From contig NC_087393.1 of NCBI RefSeq assembly GCF_963675165.1, forward strand, positions 3,291,502-3,355,501: DNA of 64,000 nucleotides, read 5' to 3'. The first letter of the stretch is position 1. Each line of letters opens with the position of its first letter. Under the pieces are notes generated by a model. It saw only the letters and a program-made list of their open reading frames with translations, was not told the DNA's origin and ran no database searches. Origin of the DNA: Halichondria panicea. Taxonomy: Eukaryota; Porifera; Demospongiae; Suberitida; Halichondriidae. This document shows positions 9,866 to 21,800 of the stretch, one piece after another. The position numbers were made by a program, and so were the translations under genes.

Positions 9866-12800
9866 ATGAAGTATCTGCTGGTGCTACATGTGTGCCTGGT
9901 TGCAGTTGGATTTCTTGTAGTGTGTAGCTCTGCACAGAATGGGTATGTTTTTTTAATGCATGACTAGACTGAGTGATCAGCTACTAGAAGTCTGTAAAGT
10001 CTAAAGAACCACTGTTCACTTTATTTTAATTTGCAGGGTTTGCTCAAAAACTAAATACCGTCAAGGCACTAGGTCACAACAGTTTCCAGTCACTCGTAAT
10101 GTGCCCCAAGTTTATTCATACCGTTGTGGCCTTTTCAATTGGCGTCGTTGTCGTGCAACAAGAAACATGTGAGTTTCGATCAGTGTCATAAAGCCGTTAA
10201 CTAGGATTGGCACCACTTTTGTAGTAATTTTGCATGTATTATAATTATTTTCACTAGTGTTCAAGATTAATGACTTATATACAGTGGAACCTCCATAAAA
10301 CGGAAACCATTAGGGAACAGCCTTTTGGCCGTTATAGAGAGGTGGTCTTATACTTGGAGGTTTCGATTGCCAGCTATGTATGCTCTCTGAGTCCTTTCTT
10401 GCTGCAAATGAATCTTGGAGTTTTGCTAACTGCTTCTTTAGCTTATACAAGCTTTGCAGAGCTACAGCTACGTTTTCACGATTGTGCAAAATAATGCTAT
10501 CTCAGCAATAACTAATTCTGGGTGTGGCTGTCCATTCTGGGAGGTTATTTTCCATTGGGACTAGAAAGCTGCTCGTTATACGGAGTAGAGAGGTGGCCGC
10601 TCCTGAGAGGTTGCTTTACATTGAGGTCATTGTAGTTTCAATCCAGACCTGAGCTCTTGGCCGTTACATAGCGTATGGTTGCTCTTTGGAGGTGGTTGTA
10701 TACTTTGCATGCACAAAATATAATTATTTGTCAGTATTACACACACTATATATTTCATCGTACAAATTTTAAATAAAGTAAGAGGAAGACCATGTGTGGT
10801 TAGTGGTAAAATGTTCATGACCACAATGACAGCCTTCAAAAACAAAATAATTGTGCTGCAGCAGTTGTTATATAGCTCTGTTTAGCAACGAGGTAGTTCA
10901 AGGAGGCCTTCCAGACAACTAGAGCTGTCAGTTATAGGAAGAGTGGTGGACTCTTTGTACGTTCTAGAAGTTGAGTGAATATAGATCTACTTTTTGAGTG
11001 TCGAGTCTAAAAGCTTTCAGGTGTGATCATTAGCTCTTTCATCTTCAGCAATGACTTCTTCGAATATAAATGGCAAGCTGCTTATCTTTAATGGCTTGCA
11101 AGCTGCTTATCTTTAATGGCTTGGCTTGACCAATTAATAGTGTAAGCCAATTAAAGCAGGACTCAGTCATCTTTGCACAACACTTCTAACACAGACTACA
11201 ACTTCAGAATACAAAATGGTATGTGTTTATTTACTGACAGTATCCACAAATATGCGGATTATCCCCTTTTTGGGATGATGTACGTGCATGCGCATACAAT
11301 ATACCAGGCCGCTGATTCAAGTTTCTCGAGGGGCGGTCTGGAATCGAGGTTAGATCTTTATCAAATCTGGAAACTGACTGCACAGCTGAATTGTACTGCC
11401 TTTCTCGTGTATGTATGATAAGGCATATAAATTATGATAATCTAATAGTATAATGTCAAGAGTGCATAAGAAGTGAAGAGTGTCGAACTACTGATATACC
11501 TCTACACAAACACTGTGCACAAAGTAACATGACACGCACGTGATAAAGTATTGTAAATTTACTAGTAATCTCCTAGTAAATGTTAACCGTTACGTTTTTA
11601 GGAGTGTGGTTTTCGAACAATTAATTGTTCAATGTTTGCGTTCAACGTTCCGAGCTTGTGGAGCTGCTCACTGCACACTGATAGGAGACGATCTCTTCAC
11701 AAAAATCACCTAATTAGAGACAATAGTCGAGTTGATCCTCTTCACTTGCACTCTTTACTCAACTTCTGTGCGTTGCGTAATTATGCGCAAACGTCATCAA
11801 TTGCGAGTTACTCACATGCAATTGACAGGATGTCACGTTAATTTATGCACAGTGTTTGTGTAGAAGTATCAGTAGTTCGACACTCTTCTCTTCTTATGCA
11901 CTCTTGATAACATAATCTATGATATTCCAAGATTGGCACAACAGTACAGTATAGACTCCGTTAATCTGGTCACTCTTGGGACAGTGTAGTTTGGCCGGAA
12001 TAGCGAGGTGGCTGCAGCTCAGGAAATAGCCGCGGCTTAAAAACGACCTTACCTCGAATCTAATGACTACTTTTGCGGTTCTTGTCTCGAGGATAATGTA
12101 GGATAATGAAGTGTAATCCAATTTTATTTGCTAAACCACACCCAAAACGTCATATCCGGCCGTAATATACGTATAAATATTACATGGAAAACCTTGTTTG
12201 GGACAGCCAGCACTGGCCGGTAAACGGAATAGTGAGTGGCCGTACTTCAGGGTGAGTTTTGTGCAGTAAACATTATTATAGCTAGCATTCCGTGCCATGC
12301 CAAATGGCCGTTATATCGAGGTGGCCGTACTTCAGAGAGCCGGAATAGCGAGAGTCTACTGTAGTAGGTGTTGGGTAAAATGAATTTTTAGGACAATCTT
12401 TTGGCAGGAGCTGTTGGTAACGCTTGAATAGCCGAACGAAGCATCTTTCAGGGTTTTCGGGATTGTTGTAGTGAGACACTACTTTTGGTTTGAGTTTCCT
12501 GCCTTTCAAGCCTCCTGGTCGATTTTAGATAATTATGTCTTCTGTGTATTTCAAATACGACCGCTGTCCTTCAACTTCAATTACTTGAATTTGGCATGGT
12601 TCTGACCTCAATTGACGATGTTCGCTACCACTTCGTAGAGCAAAGTAGACACCATTCATAAAAAGTACCGTATCAACCAGTGCTTGTGGAGTTTTGGATC
12701 CAAGAAGATCTTTGTTCCATAAAAGTTTTTCTTCTTCTGTTAGAGGTTCAAGCCTTCTTCTTTTGTGACCCTAGTCCAGCTCTCTGCAAGCGCTTCATTT

Positions 12801-15800
12801 CGGAGTCTAGGCACATTCGAAAGTCAGCAAAACAAGCATCCTTGAACAGGTCAATCCCGGGATTTCCATTCCATCGCAAATACCTCTGTATGCCACTCAC
12901 AATGTGGTGCAGTGTGTCAGGGGGAAATTCTGAGCCATCGTTCTTCCGAATCTGAAAAATGAAGCATTTCAGGTTCTCGGATAGTTCCTTGGATTTCAGG
13001 TCACTCAATAGTGGAATAACATCACCATGGCACTTTAATCGGTACTCACACCAGTCTTCCATAGCTTGAAGCAGTACTTTGTATCTGAAGTTGTGCTATT
13101 AGGAATAGCACTCTTCTTCAATTTTTCCATCTCATTTTTTGTTAACTGAAGTGCAAATGTACGCACTTGCTTGGAGGTAGAGGCACTGCTTGAAGAAAGC
13201 TTCATTCGCTTTGAGTTAGGTAGAGAATATTATGCAGGTTCTGTTGGCTCGTCCAGCTCCTCCTCCTTTCTTTGTTCTGTAGAAAGAGTAGCCAGCTCCG
13301 CCTCCACATTTATGTCGTAGAGGGCGGGGTCTATGGGCTCGGTCATTATTATGCCGAGTACTTCTTCAGAAAAGAGCTTGTCTAGGCCTAGGTCTTCGTC
13401 CGCGTCCATTCTTTCAGTTAGTTTTTGAAATGAACCTAGCAACTAAACTCATTAGATACTGTTTAGGAGGTATCCAGAGGAGGGAGGACACGATTAACCT
13501 TAGCTCTAATTAGCTAATTATCGCGACCTTTTAATTACATTCTTTGAACGATTCATCTTTTCTTTCTTTATAACCTCTACATATTGGGACACATAGAACA
13601 GTACTGTAGTATGAGTGACAGGCAATTCTTGCAGGCACAGAGCAAACCATACAAATAAAGGGGTGCTAGAAGCTGAGACTGTTAGTGTCATTGATGTTCT
13701 TCATGTTGGAGACACTCTGAACTAAACAATTCCATGTTGCAGCTTTATCACAGAGACAGGAGTGCCTGGGGTGCTTCTCACAGGGATCTTGGAGACAGGA
13801 GTGCCTGGGGTGCTCCTCATAGGGATCCTGTCTCCAGGATCAAGAGTGCTTCTCACACAGACAAGATCAGAGTGCCTGGGATGCTTCTCACAGGGATCTT
13901 AGAGATAGGAGTACTTGAGGTGCTTCTTATAGGGGTCCTATTACCTTCAGGTCCTGACAACTTGGCCATAGGGGTACCTCCAGTAGGAGAAAAGGCTTAC
14001 TTTGCTCTAGCTCTTGTGTCTAATATGTAGAGGTTATAAAGAAAGAAAAGATGAATCGTTCAAAGAATGTAATTAAAAGGTTGCGATAATTAGCTAATTA
14101 GAGGTAAGGTTAATCGTGTCCTCCCTCCTCTGGGAGGTATCTATGGGAATTATAAGCCCGCAGGCACTCGTAGTACCCTCGCTTTGCTCGGGATACTACA
14201 GCAGGCCTTTGGGCTTATAATTCCCATAGATACCTCCTAAATACTATCTAACTATTATTTATGCCCCTGTTTTAAGTGTATAAATTATATGTACCGTATA
14301 CCGTATAGCGGGTATATTTCGAGGGTATAAATTTTCGCGGATGGACCATTACAAAGGATTTCGCGGATTTTATTTTCGTGGTCTGAGTTCCAGCCTTTTG
14401 GTGCATGCGCACATCAACATGCATCTGTACCTCCACACCGTTAGCCTCGAACCCGTAATACTGAACACGCCTACTATTCATAAATTTTCGTGGGTATAAA
14501 TTTTCGCGGTACAGGCTCAATCCGCGAAAACCGCAAACATTTATACCCTCGAAATATACCTGCTATACGGTATGTTCAGACATCAAAAAAATTTTTTTTT
14601 TTGGAAATTGTCTGGGTATAATTGGAACAAATTTTTATAGAGCTTGCGAAGTGTCCAGAATGATTAGAACAAGCATGCAGCTGCATGCGAGCTAATAGAA
14701 CAGTGTGCTACTGAATAGTTGCACTAGCTATCTAAAATTAGCTACTCAAAGCTATCAAAGCTATCAAACTGCAGCAGCACTCTTAGTCTTCTTGCCGTCT
14801 ATAAATATAACTCAACTTTTCAAGGTATTGTAGAACAAATGTAATATTAAAGCACCAGAGTGTCCGTTGTATTAGAACAACGAAAATTGTCCAGAAGAGT
14901 GTCCGGGGTAATTAGAAGTGTCCAATAAATTAGAAGATATACGGTAGCTGTACCTTAACTGGCTCTGTTCCGAGTCTTGGATAATAAGAGATCATAATTA
15001 TAGAGAGAAACAGACACACAGAACATGCATGCAGACATACATAGGAACAAAGACGAGCAGGGCCTTTTCACAACACAACTATAACAAAAAGCACAGAGCC
15101 TTGCTCTACATAGGGCTATTTCTACGGTAATAATATTAAAACACACATTACACTAGAAAAAAGAACAAGTGTGTCCACAGGTGCATGCTGACAACCATCC
15201 TCCACAATTTCTTGCTCTTGGATTTGCAGTTTATTCTCAACTCCGCCAGGAAAAGTTCTTGATCTGGGCTGCAGCTGCTGCTCTAAACTGTATTGTCGTG
15301 CAGTAGCCAACTTCTTATGCTCAGTATAAATGCGTGTGCTGTGTACGTTATACAATGGCTATTTGTGCTGCCACACTGTAATGCAGGTATTTTGCACATA
15401 ATTATGGCTACCCTATACTGTTATCCTCAGTGACCAAGCAGCACAAATTATAGGGCTAGTATAGGCCCTAATCAATTTTTTTATTAGATCTACATAAATT
15501 AACATTATAACCATTGATTTTCAACTCAACCTCCTATTACTGTTGTGCTGGTTTGTCCACTGCTCAGAATAGACTTCCCTATGGGGGGGGGCCTAGGTCA
15601 CTAGTGCAATAGTACCCCCCCCTAACGCCCCAAATCGCTAGCGTTTTAGGGCCAGGCCCCCAAAATAAGGGGGAGCCCCACATCGCTTCTACACCGGTAT
15701 AGCGAAGGGTATAAATGTTTGCTGTTTTTGCTGATTAAGCAACTGGGGAACATTTATACCCATAAATATTAAGATCGCATGCATGCGCCAAAAGGGGTTG

Positions 15801-18800
15801 CTAAGTCCACAAATGCATTTTCATGGTTAAATTTTTCGTGTCTTGAAATATTAACCCTATGGATTTATATTGCATCGTTACATCCCGCGGTAAAAATTGC
15901 ACTCTACATCATGAATATCATTTGCATTGTTAAGTTGGCCTGCATGGTGGCTATTAATTTTCACACTTCATATTTTTTCCATGCTTTTTAGTGCTTTCCC
16001 CGGCAACTGTCACATTGCAAATGTTTTTCAGGGTTATAGTTGTTGTGCATAAACCACTCACATCATTGTATTGCATGTTATGAATTCATTAGGCCTGTTT
16101 AGAAATGAGCACTGTGATGGATTGACATGCAGTTCTGATTTTGGTGCTTTCATATTTGTCTGGGCTTACACACTTAACTATTGGGTGACCTAATTTGTTA
16201 GCGATGTGCACATGCAGTGATTCAAAAGCAATCTTGTACATGGTTTCCTTTAATTCTCTTACAGACAAGTATCAAGCAACGAGTACAAGCAAGTCACTCG
16301 TACAGAAAGCTACACAGAAAATTATTGCTGTGAACGTTTCATTGGCTCTCCTCCAAATTGCATCAGTAAATTACGGATGTTCATACCTCTGTAATAATAC
16401 TATTTTATATGTTGTGTTTCAGTTACATGTCCAGTCATAAATAACCCTTCAAATGGAAATGTGGTCTATAGCTCCACTGTGTATCGAAGTGTAGCTAACT
16501 ACCACTGCACTCCTGGATACACACTCAATGGTGCCAGCAGTCGTACTTGTCAATCAAATGGACAGTGGACTGGATTACAACCGTCATGCCAACGTATGTT
16601 GTTAGTATAATTATAATTAGAGTGGTACCAGTAATTTATATGCTGTGTAAGACTCACAAAAAGACACCCACATACCTTTTTGTACGGGTCTTGACTAGCC
16701 TCGACTCCAGTGGTTGTGAGACGTAATATTATACAACTGCCGGTTAAGCATTTCAGTGCTCTATTAATAATGAGATTGCTCTCCTATAATTATTATAGAC
16801 GTTACCTGCTCGGTTCCAACACGACCAATGAATGGACATGTTTCCTACACTTCTATTTACTACAATGGTGCTGCCCACTACTCCTGTAATGATGGTTACA
16901 AGCTAGTTGGCTCACTGAGTCGTACTTGTATTGGCAGTGGACAATGGAGCGGTGCACTGCCCAGTTGCCGCAGTAAGTCTTAAATTATTATATTGTGATG
17001 CAAGTCTCTCGTGTCAGTATATAGATGGCATGGTGGTACAGACTAGGCGCGTAGTGGGTATTCAATAATAGTTTCAAAGCTGCAAACAGATAAGTATCGT
17101 ACATCTATGTTAGAAACCTGCTAACGATCAATATCAAGTCAGTTGAAGGACTACTTCCTACAGGGTTACAGTGTCCTTTTCTACCTTCTCCTGAGAATGG
17201 CAACGTGGCTGTGAGCTCCAACTACCTCAGTGGAATAGGTACATACAACTGTCACTATGGATACAGGCTGGTCGGATCATCACATGGGAGGTTTTGTAGC
17301 AGTGATGAGACATGGACGGGAATAGCTCCATTATGTCAACGTAAGTATACCTTTGTATCATACATATAATTATAATTACAACATATTTTGAACCTTGGCA
17401 AGTGATTAAAATGTATGTATTGCAATTTCTTTCATAATATAGAGCAGTGGTGTAGGAAGCACGAGTGCTCAGGGTGCTGGAGCACCCCCTTATCTCAAGC
17501 TACCTTACCTACTTGCTCCATGAAGCTAGCTAGCTTGATATAGCAGCTAGCTAGCTCAGTATAATATTAGTTACTGAGCTAGCTATACTAGCATAGTTAC
17601 GTACACAGTACAAAGGTCAGCTAGATGAACCACATCGTAGATATCTCTTATAAAGAGCAAGCACATGCATTGCGAATCTGCAATGGCAAGTAAACAAGCA
17701 AGTCTCCTCTCATTTTTGACATCAATGGTAAGTTTCCATGAACAGCTACTAAAGAGGGTAGCTAGACTATAGATCAAGTGTAATTGGATCCTAAAATAGA
17801 CATGCTGTCTATAGCTAACTGCCAAACGTTCGTTTTCTTCACTGAAACATTCCTCCGAAGTACAATGACACAATGCAATCTTTTTTTATTGTATACTTAA
17901 CAGATTCTATAGTATATCAAACTAATTGCAATGTGAACGTTGCTAGGATTGCCAGGAAAAGAAAAGCGTGAAAAAGCGAAGAAACAAGAAATTCGGCGAG
18001 TGCATAACTCCAATCCGTTACAACGTTATGGTTCTCGACTAGAGGCTGTATCTAGAATCTTCTGAACATGTCTGTACAAGGAGGAAATGCTTTCCAAGAA
18101 TGTTACTTACTTACTTAGTCAGTCAGACGAAACACGGTGAAATGTAACAATAGTGCAATTTTTCAAATATCAATATTAATGCATGTGAATATTCATTGAC
18201 TATAATATCACACATTTACACAGATAAAAGGCTAACTAAGCTATCTATCCAGTTAGTTTCTTGATGTGGCCTTTCCCTGCAGAAATAGAGCAGTCTAAAC
18301 ACGAGTCAAAATTTGTGCAATAATAAAACACACACTACTGCACTGTCAATCCTATATGTACAACCTATACTGGTTGTACTAATAGCAGAACTCACGTAGA
18401 ATTAAATTTTGATACTGATAATTTTATACCAGAATTAATCTCCGGGAATGTAGAATGCCAAAATTTTCCGGGGGCTTGGACCCCCAGATTTGTCCAGCAC
18501 CCCCTTACAAAAACATCTTCCTACTCCTCTGTAGAGATACGTTGCCCAGCTCCCACCCAACCTGGTAATGGTACTGTAAATGTCACATCCAACACTGTTG
18601 ATGGAATTGCCCTCTTCTACTGTTTACCCACTCATTATTTGGATGGTTCCAATCGTCGTGTATGCACAGAAAGTGGAGAATGGAATGGAACACAACCTCA
18701 ATGTGTTGGTCAGTAAAATATAGTATGCATTTATAAAATGGTGAGGTAAAGGAGACCGGTAGTCCTCGTTCAGGGTTTTCACACAGGCTACTAAGAATAG

Positions 18801-21800
18801 AGACCAAAGCACTGTCTCTTGTACTGGTGTTTTTGATAATCAATCCTTTACAGGTTTTACTGTGTCTTACACATGCATGACATGGTTTTGTGTTTTATTA
18901 TAGAGAAGTGTACTCCCTTCATTGGTTTTAATGAGCCCTTTTTGAAAATCAAAGAAGGAGAATCGAAAACAGTGTGTTTAAAGACATGTTCCTGTTACTT
19001 CAGCTCCAACCTTACATTGGAGTTAAAGGCAAGGAGTCAGGATGATGGTGAGTTTACTGAATATTATTGTTTTGTTTACACTTTGTACATGCAGCTTTGG
19101 AGAAGAATACAGACCTTGTCCTACCATCAGAGCTGATAGTGAATGCAAATTCCAGTTGCTTTGAGGTGACTGCTGTAGATGATGATCTGCTGGAAGGTTT
19201 CGAGGCTAAGTTACTCCTTCTATACAAACCTACTGGGGAGAGATACCACATATGTGAAGACAGTGCAATTCTACCTGTTTCAGTTGTTGATAATGATGGT
19301 AAGTCATAATTTTGTATGACTCAGTGTCTATGCACCAGAGGCCAGGGTGTCATACAGGGGAAAGGGGGGATATCCCCTCTGGCTCAATTTCCCCTATAAT
19401 TTGCATTCAGGTAATACATGACTGAGTGTCCATAGCTGGCAATGTTACACTTACTTGAAATAACAGTTGACCTTTTTATGCCTCGGTGCGCATGCGCAAG
19501 CGAGGTATACGGTAGTGTATGTGTGCGTGTGCGCGCGCTCTTTCAGCTGCTCAAGGATCAATAAAGTGCAAGTAAGAGTTTCTATAGGCTTCTAGTCATG
19601 TTTTCTTGGCTTGCTATTTGTGGATTTGCAAAATAAAGCTTCGTTTCCTAGTTATGCACTACTTTTGCTTACTTGGAATGCCATTGCAGCCTTTTCAGAA
19701 GAGTCCGTAGCAAAACTCGTAGCAAAACTTGTTCACCGCAGTGGCGGATCCAGGGGGAGATCCCAGGGTGCCACGGAACCCCCCTTTCAGTCTAGTTATT
19801 ATGGCTTTACAGCTACCATATCTAGCTATTTATCTCAGTTTTTGTAGCTATTTGTAATTATTTTGATGTATCAACTGCCAAAAGAGTGTTCAAAGTCAAT
19901 GGTTAGTCTAGGCTAGCTAGTTGACTGTTTGTAGCAGCTAGCTAGCTAGCTCTACACAAGTCTATTATGGGACTTCCCCTGGCTGAGAATGGAATTTTCC
20001 CTAGTGTTACTGCACACCGTGTGACCATAAGTGGGCGTAACCCCCCAAATTTCGCGCTCGTTAGTTTGGAGCCCCCCTAGCTTTCATTTTTCCTGGATCC
20101 GCCACTGCACCGAGTGTTGCTACTCTACTTAGTAGTTAGCTCTGCACTAGAACGCTAGCTATTGGTAGCTGCAAGAGTAAGAAGAGAGCTGCAAGGCTCT
20201 GCTGACTTGTAGCCATTAATTTTAGACTTGAACTTTGCCATCGATTGTTTTTAATTAATAACAATTATCGTCGATCATTACCCACTCTTTGAGTATCCCT
20301 GTGATTCTGGATTCTGCATGCAGCACAATTAAAAATGTTCATCTTAATCAATGTGTGTATAAAAGCTAGCTATTAGCAAGGGCGTATGAAGAGAAGAGGG
20401 TATGCAACTACAATCTATCAAATTACAAATGGGAGGGGCGTGTGCACTAAAAATAGACAAGAAACTATTGCACGTGCACTTACTCCATATTAGTCACCAA
20501 GCCAGCTAGCTAGCTAGCTAGCACTGTACTGTTAGGTAGAGTTAGCCACAAAGGTCAACAAGCGGAAGAGAAGGACCAATGCTAGACTAGAAGTAGCCAT
20601 TGATCAATTCTAAGCTCTTCTAAATTAATTTTGCAGTAAATTTCTAGTATAACAGTGTTCCCGCCCACTATCACGCCTATTTACGTGTGGGCGGTTGGCT
20701 AAATATAGTATATCCTGCTGACTCATCAGTAATTTGACGACTACACAGTATATACGCATACCCTCTTCTCTTCATACGCCCTTGCTATTAGTAGCTTTAT
20801 GTTATGTAGCTTTGGCCACCGAGGCATCAGCACCCGTGGTGCTTTTATTTTTTTTTAGAAAAATTTTCTGTAAAAGCATGCCTTATTTCCCCTCTCTACT
20901 TCAAAATCCTGTATGACATCCTGGAGGCATACGGTTACGTATACCGTAGTGTGTGCAGAGGGGAGAAGGACACAAATTAATAAACCGTAGGTAAAAATTC
21001 CAACCAAGAGGAGACGGTGCGTCAAAAGCAAAATGTCAAGACTCTTATGGTGAAAATAATTACTAACTCAATGCGTTACTGTATTCAAATTAGGCCACAC
21101 AACTTGTTTCAAGCCCGCCTGCAAAAATTTGTTTGCCCCGCTTGATCCTTTTTATTAGGGAGGGTTGTAATAGATCGTTAAAACAACTGGTGTGAAATAA
21201 GCTTATCACGGACTTTTGAGTCCTTTTTTATGCATTAAGATGTATGCTGATGCTTCCTTTAAAAAATCCTCATCTCCCAGTATCAAATTTTGAGGAAAAG
21301 GCTTCCAACAAGTATATAATTATATATAGTTTGTATTCATGACAAATACAAACAAAAATAGTGCTATAAAATTATTTGGACTAAACAATGCTCCTTAAAG
21401 GCTATTGATGCTTGTCAGTACTGCTACCCAGAGGAGGTACGACAGGCGCGGTGCAGCTCAGGCAATTTAGCCTTTGATTATCCGCCCACACCCCGTCCCT
21501 GTCGTATGTTTTTGCTGACAGTAATCAAAGGCTAATTACTTGAGCTGCACCGCGCCTGTCGTACCTCCTCTGACTGCTGCCTTTGCTGTCTGGAGTACAT
21601 TAAAAGGTCAAAGGTTGCATTTAAATACTTAGCCAAGATCTCTTCTCTTGAATGGGTGCATCAGAGGAAATAGCTCAATGGAAAGTGAAAGAAGTTAGTG
21701 GTAATGTAGAAATCCAGGGGGCCCGATGGTAAACTCTATTTACAAATTAATTAGAAGCCCACGTAATGTAATTACCTGTGGTACTTTCCTGCTTTACACT

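Larger units (their letters stand above)
19342..20924. mobile_element. Composite nest: TIR element containing family A repeat
   Basis: The outer TIRs are CCAGGGTGTCATACAGG (19,342-19,358) and the inverse of CCAGGATGTCATACAGG (20,908-20,924). Inside lies a third copy of the family A repeat (about 19,477-20,850), itself carrying two further insertions, giving three levels of nesting. A related smaller element with TTTCATACAG ends is at about 30,953-31,213. Confidence 0.75.

Noticed and set aside
17583..17873. Minus-strand ORF inside the 1,087-bp element as a transposase
   Set aside because: No diagnostic DDE or hAT motifs could be recognised; composition looks random.
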